This document shows, one piece after another, positions 1 through 6,923 of a DNA stretch of 8,642 bases. Origin of the DNA: Beijerinckiaceae bacterium (GTDB taxonomy: Bacteria; Pseudomonadota; Alphaproteobacteria; Rhizobiales; Beijerinckiaceae); contig CANGOK010000138.1 in NCBI GenBank assembly GCA_947455285.1, forward strand, positions 1-8,642. The letters run 5' to 3'. Each line of letters begins with the position of its first letter. Within the stretch, counting starts at the first letter, position 1. The position numbers and the translations under genes were made by a program. The notes under the pieces are model-generated. The model was given only the letters and a program-made list of their open reading frames with translations. It ran no database searches and was not told where the DNA came from.

Positions 1-813
1 CTCGGGCTCCTTGAATTCCGCTCCTTCGAAATGCCGCCGGACGCGCGCATGAGCCTTGCGCAGCAACTCCTCCTTCGCGCGCTTATCGCATGGTTCTGGC
101 GTGCGCCGCAGCAGGGCGGATTCGTGCGTTGGGGAACCGCGCTGCATGACAAATTCATGCTGCCGCACTTCGTGTGGGCGGATTTCATGGATGTGCTCGC
201 CGATCTGCGGCGCGCCGGCTACGCCTTCGAGCCCGAGTGGTTCTGCGCACAGCTTGAGTTTCGCTTCCCGACCTATGGCTTCGTGGAGCATGGCGGCGTC
301 AAGCTCGAATTGCGCCAGGCGCTCGAACCCTGGCATGTGCTGGGCGAAGAAGGCTCCATTGGCGGCACGGTTCGCTATGTCGATTCCTCGGTCGAGCGGC
401 TGCAGGTCAAGGTGAACGGCTTTGTCGCCGGCCGCCACGTGATTTCCTGCAACGGCCGACGTTTGCCAATGACGAGCACGGGCGTAAACGGCGAGGCGGT
501 TGCTGGCCTGCGCTTCAAGGCCTGGCAGCCCGCCTCGGGCATGCATCCGTCCATCCCGGTTCATGCGCCGCTCACGTTCGATGTCATTGATGCGTGGAAC
601 AACCAGTCTCTTGGCGGCTGTGTCTATCATGTTGCCCATCCGGGTGGACGAAACTACGATTCCTTCCCGGTGAATGCCTACGAGGCGGAGGCCCGCCGTC
701 TGGCGCGTTTCCAGGATCACGGTCATACTCCGGGGTTCTCGTCTCTTCCGTGTGAAGAGGCGGCGAGCGAGTTCCCGTTGACCTTAGACCTCAGGAGGCC
801 ACTTGTCTGGTGA
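1..813 (+). CDS. DUF2126 / transglutaminase-family protein, C-terminal part (5' end outside window)
   Basis: Only the last 270 codons are present; frame 1 is open from the first base, so the gene begins upstream. The sequence matches what I know of the DUF2126 C-terminal domain of large (about 1,100-residue) bacterial proteins that carry a transglutaminase-like region at the N-terminus. Recognisable blocks are LEFRSFEMPP followed by the MSLAQQLLLRALIA helix near visible residues 5-30, the HPGGRNYDSFPVNAYEAEAR block around residues 207-226, and the terminal EFPLTLDLRRP. The ATG at 31 is internal to the conserved domain and is not the start. No catalytic residue can be assigned because the transglutaminase core lies upstream. 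The gene overlaps the next one by 11 bases, a sign of translational coupling. DUF2126 proteins are typically encoded beside circularly permuted ATP-grasp and alpha-E genes, as here. The biochemical role of the C-terminal domain is unknown. Family assignment is confident; function is not. Confidence 0.9.
   Translation, partial: LGLLEFRSFEMPPDARMSLAQQLLLRALIAWFWRAPQQGGFVRWGTALHDKFMLPHFVWADFMDVLADLRRAGYAFEPEWFCAQLEFRFPTYGFVEHGGVKLELRQALEPWHVLGEEGSIGGTVRYVDSSVERLQVKVNGFVAGRHVISCNGRRLPMTSTGVNGEAVAGLRFKAWQPASGMHPSIPVHAPLTFDVIDAWNNQSLGGCVYHVAHPGGRNYDSFPVNAYEAEARRLARFQDHGHTPGFSSLPCEEAASEFPLTLDLRRPLVW
793..798 (+). promoter_or_regulatory. Ribosome binding site setting a TTG start
   Basis: A perfect AGGAGG lies inside the 3' end of the DUF2126 gene, 4 bases before TTG at 803. 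It is the reason to choose this rare start codon for the ATP-grasp/alpha-E gene. No in-frame ATG or GTG lies close by, and the nearby GTG triplets at 810 and 816 are in another frame. Confidence 0.7.
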
Positions 814-3322
814 GCGTGCAAGACCTCTTCGCGGCGACGCCAGCGCGCAAAGCCGCACCGAGTCCTGGATCGCCGACTATGCTCCGATCCCCGGCATTCG
901 CGATGAATTTGTGGACGCCGCGGGAAAGCCGCGTCCACACTGGATGAAATTGCTTGGGGCATTGGCTCGTCTGACGCCAGACGAGATTGAGCAACGCTTC
1001 GCCGCCGCCGACCGACGCATCCGCGACATGGGAATTTCCTATCGCGTACACGGTGAGGCGCGCGAGCGTAGCTGGCCGCTCAGTCATATGCCTTTGCTGG
1101 TGTCTGAAACGGATTGGCAGGAAATCCGCTCTGGCATCGAGCAACGCGTGGACCTGCTGGAGCGCATTCTTTCCGACGTATACGGTCCTGCTCAGCTTAT
1201 CGCCGAGGGCGCATTGCCCGCAGCCGCAGTCGCTGGATCGCCCGATTTCGTGCGCGCCATGCGTGGCGTAAAGCCGCCGGGCGGGCGCTGGATTCGCCTC
1301 TATGCCGCCGATGTCGGCCGGGGTCCTGATGGACGGTGGTGGGTGCTGGGCGATCGCACGCAGGCGCCTTCGGGCGCAGGCTACGCGCTTGAGAATCGCC
1401 TCGTGCTTTCGCGCGCATTCGCCGGCCTCTACCGCGAAATGAACGTCGAGCGTCTCGCGCCGTTCTTCCGCGATTTCCGAACCGGCCTCGCTGAAGCGGC
1501 ATTGCGCAGCGAGCCACGCATTTGTCTGCTCACGCCAGGGCCATGGAGCGAGACCTATTTCGAGCAAGCCTATCTGGCGCGCTATCTCGGCATGCTGCTT
1601 GTCGAGGGCGAAGATCTCGTGATGAGCGAGGGACGCTTGCACGTGCGCACCATAGCCGGCCTGAAGCGCGCGGACGTAATCTGGCGGCGCGTTGACTCCG
1701 ACTGGTGCGACCCCCTTGAGCTGAACGCGGCCTCGCAACTTGGCGTTCCCGGAATGCTGGAGGCGATCCGTCGCGGCGAAGTCGTGGTGGCTAACATGCC
1801 AGGCGCCGGGCTTATCGAATCTCGCGCCCTGCTTGCCTTTCTCCCCGCGTTAGCGCGCCGCATGCTGGGCGAGGACCTGCGGCTGCCGAACATCGCGACA
1901 TGGTGGTGCGGGCAGGAACGGGAGCGAGAAAGCGTTCTTTCCAATTTCGATGAGATGACCATCAGCGGCGCTTTCTCCGAATCCGTGCCTGGGTTGAATA
2001 TCGGGCGCAGCGTTTTGGGGAGCGAGCTTGGCGCCAATGAGCGCAAGGCTCTGATCGCTTCCATCCGTGAACGCGGCATGGACTATGCCGGGCAGGAAGT
2101 GGTGCGTCTTTCCACCACGCCGGTATGGGACGGCGGCAAACTTGCGCCGCGTCCTTTCACGCTACGCGTCTATGCGGCGGCGACCTCTGATGGCTGGCGC
2201 GTGATGCCGGGCGGCTTCTGCCGTGTTTCGGGGCGTGGCGACGCGCGCGCCGTCAACATGGGCGAGGGAGCGCAATCGGCGGATGCGTGGGTCATCGCAG
2301 AAAAGCCGGTCGAGATATCGACCCTGTTGCCTGCGGCTGACAATGTGAAAATCGTGCGTCTGCTCGGCAATCTGCCGAGCCGCGCTGCTGACAATCTCTT
2401 CTGGTTCGGTCGCTATATCGAGCGGGTCGAGGCGACGCTGCGACTCATTCGCGCGCTCTGCAGTCGTCTGATGGATGCCGACATGCCCGCCGATGGAGTC
2501 CGCCAGAGCATTGACCGGCTGCGACGCACCCTCGCCGCCTGGGGCGCAACGCCGCCCGACATTGATCAATTCACCCCGGCCGCGCTGGCGGCAGCCATCC
2601 AGAGCGAAGAAGCTTACGGGTCTGCGCTTTCCATCGCACGCGCAGCACGTCGCGCGGCTTCGGTCATCCGCGAACGCCTGTCTCAGGACGCGTGGCAACT
2701 TGTCGGACGCCTTGAGACGCGCATGACCTCGAAAGAATTCGGCGGCGCTTCGGAGCCGGAAATCATCGAACGGGCCGAGGCGGCGCTGCACACCATCGCC
2801 GCGCTGTCAGGCCTCGTGAATGAGAATATGAACCGTGTCGCAGGTTGGAATTTCCTCGACATGGGGCGACGCATTGAGCGCGGCATCAATACCTGTCGTT
2901 TCGCCCGTCAGTTCGCAGACCGCGATGCGCGCGCCGAACAGCTGGACGTATTGCTTGATCTCATCGACTCGCAGATCACCTATCGCGCCCGCTATATCGT
3001 CGGCGTGGCGTCGGCGCCGGTTCGCGACATGGTCTTGCTCGATCCCTACAATCCCCGTTCCGTCGGCTTTCAGGTCGCGAGGCTCGATGAGCATCTCGCC
3101 GCCCTACCCGTGTTGAGCGAGGATGGCATGCTTGAGAACCCGCGTCGCATCGCCATGAAGCTGCGCGCGGACCTCGCCATCGAAGATGCTGACCAACTCG
3201 ACACGCAAAAGATCCTCGCCTTTGAACAGCGCCTCATGGGCCTCGCTGATTCCATCGCCGCCAGATACTTCCTCGATGGCGCACAGTCTGTCCACACGAA
3301 GCGGCAGGAGGGACTTGCGTGA
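803..3322 (+). CDS. Circularly permuted type 2 ATP-grasp protein fused to alpha-E (DUF403) domain
   Basis: The 839-residue product joins two domains that many bacteria encode separately. Residues about 30-500 form a circularly permuted ATP-grasp domain. Family-typical blocks are RTQAPSGAGYALENR (185-199), CDPLELN (302-308), a VVANMPGAGLIES stretch and LPNIATWWCGQ. Residues about 522-830 form the helical alpha-E domain, opening with LPSRAADNLFWFGRYIER at 524-541. ATP-grasp enzymes ligate a carboxylate to an amine through an acyl-phosphate; for this branch a peptide or amide ligase role is predicted but unproven, and the alpha-E role is unknown. The TTG start is supported by AGGAGG 4 bases upstream. 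The gene overlaps the DUF2126 gene by 11 bases and the transglutaminase gene by 4 bases. No signal peptide is visible, so the protein is probably cytoplasmic. The length agrees with the fused family form (about 830-850). No truncation or frameshift is seen. Confidence 0.93.
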   Translation: MSGERARPLRGDASAQSRTESWIADYAPIPGIRDEFVDAAGKPRPHWMKLLGALARLTPDEIEQRFAAADRRIRDMGISYRVHGEARERSWPLSHMPLLVSETDWQEIRSGIEQRVDLLERILSDVYGPAQLIAEGALPAAAVAGSPDFVRAMRGVKPPGGRWIRLYAADVGRGPDGRWWVLGDRTQAPSGAGYALENRLVLSRAFAGLYREMNVERLAPFFRDFRTGLAEAALRSEPRICLLTPGPWSETYFEQAYLARYLGMLLVEGEDLVMSEGRLHVRTIAGLKRADVIWRRVDSDWCDPLELNAASQLGVPGMLEAIRRGEVVVANMPGAGLIESRALLAFLPALARRMLGEDLRLPNIATWWCGQERERESVLSNFDEMTISGAFSESVPGLNIGRSVLGSELGANERKALIASIRERGMDYAGQEVVRLSTTPVWDGGKLAPRPFTLRVYAAATSDGWRVMPGGFCRVSGRGDARAVNMGEGAQSADAWVIAEKPVEISTLLPAADNVKIVRLLGNLPSRAADNLFWFGRYIERVEATLRLIRALCSRLMDADMPADGVRQSIDRLRRTLAAWGATPPDIDQFTPAALAAAIQSEEAYGSALSIARAARRAASVIRERLSQDAWQLVGRLETRMTSKEFGGASEPEIIERAEAALHTIAALSGLVNENMNRVAGWNFLDMGRRIERGINTCRFARQFADRDARAEQLDVLLDLIDSQITYRARYIVGVASAPVRDMVLLDPYNPRSVGFQVARLDEHLAALPVLSEDGMLENPRRIAMKLRADLAIEDADQLDTQKILAFEQRLMGLADSIAARYFLDGAQSVHTKRQEGLA

Positions 3323-4206
3323 TCTATGACATTCGCCACGTGACGACCTACCGGTACGATGAAGCCGTCGCATCCACGCGTTGCACCGTGCGCTTGTCGC
3401 CGCGAAACCAGGACGGTCAGCACGTCATTGACAGCGGCGTAGACATTTCGCCTCCGCCAGCCGAGAAAGCCGAGAGCCTCGATTATTTCGGCAATCGCAT
3501 CGCCACGGTGCGCATTGTCGCCGCTCATCGAGAATTGCGCGTGGCGGCCATTGCCCGTGTGGAAGTCGCCCGTCCGCAGGCGCCGGCTCCGGGGTTGACG
3601 CCCGCGTGGGAGCAGGTGCGCCGTGACGCGCTGGCTTTCCCCAGCCTCGACGGGCTTTCACCGGTCAACGGCCTCTATCCCAGCCGCCTTGCGTCGCTTC
3701 ATGCGCCTGCGACCCGCTACGCTGAAAAAAGCTTTACGCCGGGTTGTCCGATACTGGAGGCGGCTGTCGATCTCATGACGCGCATCAAGTCGGATTTCAA
3801 ATATGACCCCGCCGCCACAGCGGTGTCGACGCCTCTGGCGGAAGCGTTCGAGAAACGCGGCGGCGTCTGTCAGGATTTCGCTCATATCATGATCGCGGGC
3901 CTACGAGGCCTTGGCCTGCCCGCGCTCTATGTGAGCGGTTACATCCGCACCATTCCGCCGCCCGGCAAGCCGCGGCTCGAAGGCGCCGACGCATCCCATG
4001 CATGGGTCTCGCTATGGTGCGGGCATGAATTCGGTTGGCGCGATCTCGATTCCACGAACGCCATGCTGATCGGCGACGATCACATCGTCGTCGCCATAGG
4101 CCGCGATTACGCTGATGTCTCGCCCGTAGACGGGATCATTTTCGCTTCAGGATCCCAGACGCTTTCGGTGAGCGTGGATGTGAAGCCAGTTACGGAGGAG
4201 AGGTGA
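3319..4206 (+). CDS. Transglutaminase-like cysteine peptidase/amidase family protein
   Basis: The 295-residue protein has the bacterial transglutaminase N-terminal region (about residues 1-85, beginning with the YDIRHVTTYRYDEAV strand pair) and then a transglutaminase-like core. The thiol triad is complete: Cys184 in GGVCQDFAH, His227 in DASHAW, and Asp244 in the LDSTN motif (usually DPTN). This fold cleaves or transfers amide bonds through a Cys thioester; bacterial members are mostly thought to be proteases or amidases, and the substrate here is unknown. The GTG start overlaps the previous TGA as GTGA, and AGGAGGG at 3306-3312 gives a 6-base spacing, so the start is well supported. No signal peptide is evident, consistent with action alongside the cytoplasmic ATP-grasp protein. 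It probably ends the first transcription unit, because 180 non-coding bases follow. Confidence 0.93.
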   Translation: MIYDIRHVTTYRYDEAVASTRCTVRLSPRNQDGQHVIDSGVDISPPPAEKAESLDYFGNRIATVRIVAAHRELRVAAIARVEVARPQAPAPGLTPAWEQVRRDALAFPSLDGLSPVNGLYPSRLASLHAPATRYAEKSFTPGCPILEAAVDLMTRIKSDFKYDPAATAVSTPLAEAFEKRGGVCQDFAHIMIAGLRGLGLPALYVSGYIRTIPPPGKPRLEGADASHAWVSLWCGHEFGWRDLDSTNAMLIGDDHIVVAIGRDYADVSPVDGIIFASGSQTLSVSVDVKPVTEER

Positions 4207-4333
4207 GCGCTAGCTAAGGGATCGCCACATCTGAGACGATGCTTTTCGTCGTTAAGCGGACCCCTTCGCCAGCGATCGAGACAATGGGTATGCAATATGC
4301 CCCCTAAACAGGCTGAATGCACATTTGCTCGCC

Positions 4334-4362
4334 TTGAGATGCGCGCGGACGCAGACTACCCT
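4334..4362 (+). promoter_or_regulatory. Weak candidate sigma-70-type promoter for the oxygenase gene
   Basis: TTGAGA (4334-4339, preceded by C, like the alphaproteobacterial CTTGAC -35) is followed after 17 bases by TACCCT (4357-4362). The -35 is good but the -10 matches TATAAT at only three positions. Transcription from about 4369 would give a very short leader that still includes the AGGAGG. This is a guess from spacing and partial consensus only. Confidence 0.22.
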
Positions 4363-4373
4363 CATATGACATC

Positions 4374-4379
4374 AGGAGG
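4374..4379 (+). promoter_or_regulatory. Ribosome binding site that fixes the oxygenase start at 4387
   Basis: AGGAGG sits 7 bases before ATG 4387. The upstream in-frame ATG at 4297 has no comparable site and would add 30 residues with no family similarity. Confidence 0.8.
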
Positions 4380-4386
4380 CGCAAAC

Positions 4387-5370
4387 ATGATTATTTATAC
4401 GCCCCCAAGCCCAGCCACCTTCATCCCCGTCGTGGATCTTGCGTCAGATGATGCGGCGCAAGCTATCCATCGCGCCTGTCGCGAGACCGGCTTCTTCTAC
4501 ATCGCCAACCACGGTGTTCCCGCGGATCTCATTGCAAGACAATTCGCTGCGGCAAAGTCTCTCTTCGACTTGCCTTTCGAAGAGAAGATGCGCCTGCATA
4601 TGAAGCAGTCTCCCACGACGGCTGGCTACGAGCCGATCGGGGGCCAGGTGCTCGACAGCCAGGACGACCTATCGGAAAAGGCCCCACCGGACTTGAAGGA
4701 AAGCTTTTATTGTGGCCAGGAGCTGCCTGAACGGCATCCACTGCTAGAGCGAAAGCAGCGAGGTCTCGGCTATAATCAATGGCCTCCGGGCATGCCGGAC
4801 TTCCGCGCTCAGACCATCGCCTATTATGAAGCCATGTGCGATCTTGGCGATAAAGTTCTCTCGCTCCTGGCCCGTTCGCTCGAACTCGAAGACGATTGGT
4901 TCGCGCCATACTACGAGCCATCGAGCGCCATGCTGCGCTTCATCAAATATCCACCGCATCCCGCGAGCGCGCAGAGGAACCAGATCGGCGCAGGCGCACA
5001 TACGGACTGGGGCGGGATCACGATTCTTGCGCAGGACACATCCGGCGGGCTCGAAGTCGAGAATGTGGCCGGCGAATGGCTCTCCGCGCCCCCGATCCCT
5101 GACACATTCGTCATCAATCTCGGCGATCTGATGGCGCGCTGGACGAACGGCATCTACAATTCAAACATGCACCGCGTGAAGAACAACGTGGGCGGAGGCG
5201 ACCGTTATTCGCTCCCCTTCTTCTACAGCCCCAGCAACGATGCGTTGATCGAGCCAATTCCCTCCTGTGTGTCGCCAGACCATCCACGCAGATTCCCGCC
5301 GTGCACCTGCGCGGAGCACATGAGCGAAATGTTCCGCCGTTCCTACGGCTACGCGCCGCAGGCGGCCTGA
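4387..5370 (+). CDS. Isopenicillin N synthase family Fe(II)/2-oxoglutarate-dependent oxygenase
   Basis: The 327-residue product has a DIOX_N-type N-terminal domain (about 11-130; IPVVDL at 13-18 and the GFFYIANHGVP block) and a C-terminal double-stranded beta-helix oxygenase domain (about 185-290). All expected cofactor residues are present: His205 and Asp207 in AHTDWG and distal His262 in NMHRVKN for Fe(II), and Arg273 and Ser275 in RYSLPFF for 2-oxoglutarate. It should therefore be a catalytically competent cytoplasmic hydroxylase or oxidase. Related enzymes act on heterocycles (fungal thymine 7-hydroxylase), plant hormones and peptides; the substrate here is unknown. The start at ATG 4387 is chosen over 4297 because of AGGAGG 7 bases upstream. 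The VOC gene begins 2 bases after its stop, and an ABC importer follows, suggesting that it processes an imported compound. Family assignment is firm; the reaction is not assigned. Confidence 0.93.
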   Translation: MIIYTPPSPATFIPVVDLASDDAAQAIHRACRETGFFYIANHGVPADLIARQFAAAKSLFDLPFEEKMRLHMKQSPTTAGYEPIGGQVLDSQDDLSEKAPPDLKESFYCGQELPERHPLLERKQRGLGYNQWPPGMPDFRAQTIAYYEAMCDLGDKVLSLLARSLELEDDWFAPYYEPSSAMLRFIKYPPHPASAQRNQIGAGAHTDWGGITILAQDTSGGLEVENVAGEWLSAPPIPDTFVINLGDLMARWTNGIYNSNMHRVKNNVGGGDRYSLPFFYSPSNDALIEPIPSCVSPDHPRRFPPCTCAEHMSEMFRRSYGYAPQAA

Positions 5371-5372
5371 AT

Positions 5373-5828
5373 ATGAGCGGCGTCTTCCCGCGTCTCGCCT
5401 ATGTGAATATTTTTGCGGCCGACCCCGAAGGGCTCGCGGGATTTTACATGACGGTGTTCGGTTTCTACGAAATCGAAAGCCACCGCTCGCCGATTTATCG
5501 CTGCATCGACGCTGGCGGCCTGGAACTGGGATTCAATGCGGAATTGGCCTATCCGCTGCTGAACCTCACCTCGCGCCAACCGGAAGGCGTGGCGGACGTG
5601 CGTAGCTATATCACCTTTGAAGTAGATACTCCTGAAGCAGTCGACGCCGCAGTGGAGGCCACGCTTGCGGCGGGTGGACGATTGGTGAAGCCCGCCTACG
5701 AAACTTACTACAATGCGCGACAGGCGGTGCTGGAAGATCCTGAGGCCAACATCTTCCGCGTCAACCACCGCAGGGGTCCGCGAAAACCTGCCGAGCTCGT
5801 CGAGAATCCCCCCTGGGCGAAAATCTGA
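5373..5828 (+). CDS. VOC (glyoxalase/dioxygenase-fold) family protein
   Basis: This 151-residue protein has two beta-alpha-beta-beta-beta modules of the vicinal oxygen chelate fold. The first is YVNIFAADPEGLAGFYMTVFGF at about 10-31 (in parts), and the second runs from SYITFEVDTPEAVDAAV to EDPEANIFRV (78-130). Members include glyoxalases, ring-cleavage dioxygenases, epimerases and resistance proteins. The usual metal-ligand positions appear altered: Tyr10 and Tyr79 lie where His is common, and Arg129 where Glu is common in the last strand, although Glu51 remains. It may therefore bind ligand without a canonical metal. The start at ATG 5373 lies 2 bases after the oxygenase stop, with no strong Shine-Dalgarno, so translation is probably coupled. 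The frame is open further upstream to 5301, but that stretch lies inside the oxygenase gene and does not resemble the family. It is likely a partner enzyme to the oxygenase; the specific reaction is unknown. Confidence 0.87.
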   Translation: MSGVFPRLAYVNIFAADPEGLAGFYMTVFGFYEIESHRSPIYRCIDAGGLELGFNAELAYPLLNLTSRQPEGVADVRSYITFEVDTPEAVDAAVEATLAAGGRLVKPAYETYYNARQAVLEDPEANIFRVNHRRGPRKPAELVENPPWAKI

Positions 5829-5876
5829 AGATCAACTGTCCGAGGCCGCGCTTCCCTGCATCGAAGAATCTGCCCG

Positions 5877-5894
5877 CTGGCATGCGCCTTGCTT
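5877..5894 (+). promoter_or_regulatory. Putative sigma-54 (-24/-12) promoter upstream of the binding-protein gene
   Basis: TGGCATG (5878-5884), four bases CGCC, then TTGCT (5889-5893) matches the sigma-54 consensus TGGCACG-N4-TTGCW with one mismatch. The invariant GG (5879-5880) and GC (5891-5892) are at the required 12-base offset, and a C precedes the -24 box and T-residues follow the -12 box, as in strong sites. Predicted transcription starts near 5904, leaving about 19 bases of leader that contains AAGGAGGT. I saw no clear NtrC- or NifA-type enhancer site in the bases just upstream, so the activator is unknown. Confidence 0.65.
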
Positions 5895-5911
5895 TTCATG
5901 GAACGACTCTC

Positions 5912-5919
5912 AAGGAGGT
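5912..5919 (+). promoter_or_regulatory. Full-consensus ribosome binding site for the binding protein
   Basis: AAGGAGGT, complementary to the whole anti-Shine-Dalgarno core, sits 3 bases before ATG 5923. It selects this start over the long upstream extension to 5713 and predicts strong translation, as expected for an abundant periplasmic binding protein. Confidence 0.8.
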
Positions 5920-5922
5920 CCC

Positions 5923-6915
5923 ATGAAATCCTCATCCCTCGTACGTATCGCAGCGCTCGCCGGCTTGACGGTGCTTTCACTACCCGCACAAGCAGCCGAC
6001 AAGCTGCTTTATATGAACGACTGGTTGCCAGGCGGTGACAAGGCCATTCCCTATTATGCGCAGCAGCGCGGCTTCTTCGAAAAGGAGGGATTGGACGTCA
6101 CGATCCAGAGCGCACGCGGCTCATCTGAGGCCATCACGAAGATCGGCACAGGCGCAGCGGACGTAGGCTCCGGCGGCCTTGCAGCGTTGCTGCAGGCGAA
6201 GGCCGAAACGGGCGTGCCGGTGACAGCGGTGCTCGGCGTCTTCACTGTACAGCCTGATTCCATCTTCACCACCGAAGGCTCGGGGATAACCTCGCTGAAG
6301 GATGTCGAAGGCAAGAAGATCGCCACAGCGACCTTCACCTCATCCAACGTCATCTGGCCGCTTGTGCTCGCGGCGGTGAAGGTCGATCCGGCGAAAGTCA
6401 CTCTGCTCAAGGTTGATCCCGGCGCGCTTGCGCCCATGCTCGCCTCGGGTCAGGTCGACGCCACCATAAACTGGTCCACCGCCTCGCCTCCCTTCGAGAA
6501 GGCGCTCGGGTCCACCGGCAAGACGCTGAAGATCCTGCCCTGGTCTGCAGCGGGTTATGAGGGCTATGGCTATTCGGTCTTCGTCGGCGACAAGTTCATC
6601 AAGGAAAAACCCGAGGTGGTGAAACGTTTCCTGCGCGCCTATGTGGCGGCGGCGAAAGCAGCGCTCAACGATCCGAAGGATGTGGCAAAGGCGATGAAGG
6701 GCGTCTTCCCAGAGATGGACGAAGCGCTGGTCGAGCAGCAATTCATGACAATCGTGCCGCTCATCATGAACGACATCACCAAGACCGAAGGCTTCGGCGC
6801 GCTTGAGAAGGCGCGTCTCGCCAAGACCTGGGAATGGACAGCGCGCGCGCAGAACATGCCACTCGACAAGCTCGACCCCGAAAAGGCGATCAATCGCTCT
6901 TTCATCCCCAACTGA
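5923..6915 (+). CDS. ABC transporter periplasmic substrate-binding protein, NMT1/THI5-like (nitrate/sulfonate/taurine type)
   Basis: The 330-residue precursor begins with a Sec signal peptide: basic KSSSLVR, a hydrophobic core, and an AQA-type cleavage site at about residues 24-25. The mature part shows the NMT1-like fold: a LLYMNDWLPGGDKAIPYYAQQ opening (in parts), the RGFFEKEGLDV helix, the GSSEAITKIGTGAADVG block, and a second lobe with SGQVDATINW. Such proteins bind small anionic or heterocyclic nutrients, including sulfonates, nitrate, thiamine-pyrimidine precursors and riboflavin-like compounds; the ligand here cannot be read. The start is fixed by AAGGAGGT and by the signal peptide, and the longer in-frame extension to 5713 overlaps the VOC gene and is rejected. 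A sigma-54-like promoter lies just upstream, and ATPase and permease genes follow, making this the first gene of the importer operon. There is no lipobox cysteine, so it is soluble in the periplasm. Confidence 0.94.
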   Translation: MKSSSLVRIAALAGLTVLSLPAQAADKLLYMNDWLPGGDKAIPYYAQQRGFFEKEGLDVTIQSARGSSEAITKIGTGAADVGSGGLAALLQAKAETGVPVTAVLGVFTVQPDSIFTTEGSGITSLKDVEGKKIATATFTSSNVIWPLVLAAVKVDPAKVTLLKVDPGALAPMLASGQVDATINWSTASPPFEKALGSTGKTLKILPWSAAGYEGYGYSVFVGDKFIKEKPEVVKRFLRAYVAAAKAALNDPKDVAKAMKGVFPEMDEALVEQQFMTIVPLIMNDITKTEGFGALEKARLAKTWEWTARAQNMPLDKLDPEKAINRSFIPN

Positions 6916-6923
6916 TCTCCCAC

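Larger units (their letters stand above)
4207..4386. other. Intergenic spacer between the ATP-grasp/transglutaminase unit and the oxygenase-ABC unit
   Basis: This is the largest non-coding gap in the window. It holds a 5-bp stem (GACGA 4235-4239 with TCGTC 4246-4250) lacking a T-tract and a tandem TATGC separated by AA near 4289-4300. A 6-base inverted pair, GATCGC/GCGATC, flanks the small stem at 4220-4225 and 4272-4277. None of these is a convincing terminator. An open frame begins at ATG 4297, but I reject it as the start of the oxygenase because a far better start lies at 4387. The gap marks a functional boundary and probably contains the promoter of the downstream module. Confidence 0.5.

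Noticed and set aside
791..1738. 315-residue open frame on the minus strand opposite the ATP-grasp gene
   Set aside because: It lies entirely antisense to a clearly conserved coding sequence, shows no recognisable domain, and is explained by GC-rich codon bias keeping the opposite frame open.
4220..4277. Inverted repeat GATCGC/GCGATC enclosing a small GACGA/TCGTC stem, as a possible terminator or riboswitch
   Set aside because: Stems are only 5-6 bp, the loop is large, there is no T-tract and no known riboswitch pattern.
4314..4329. TTGCT at 4325-4329 as a second sigma-54 -12 box upstream of the oxygenase
   Set aside because: The matching -24 position reads TGAATGC, losing the required GG.
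4297..4386. N-terminal extension of the oxygenase from ATG 4297
   Set aside because: No ribosome site and no family-like residues; ATG 4387 has AGGAGG at ideal spacing and matches the normal N-terminus.
5713..5922. N-terminal extension of the binding protein
   Set aside because: It would bury the signal peptide internally and overlap the VOC gene; ATG 5923 has a perfect ribosome site and a proper signal sequence.
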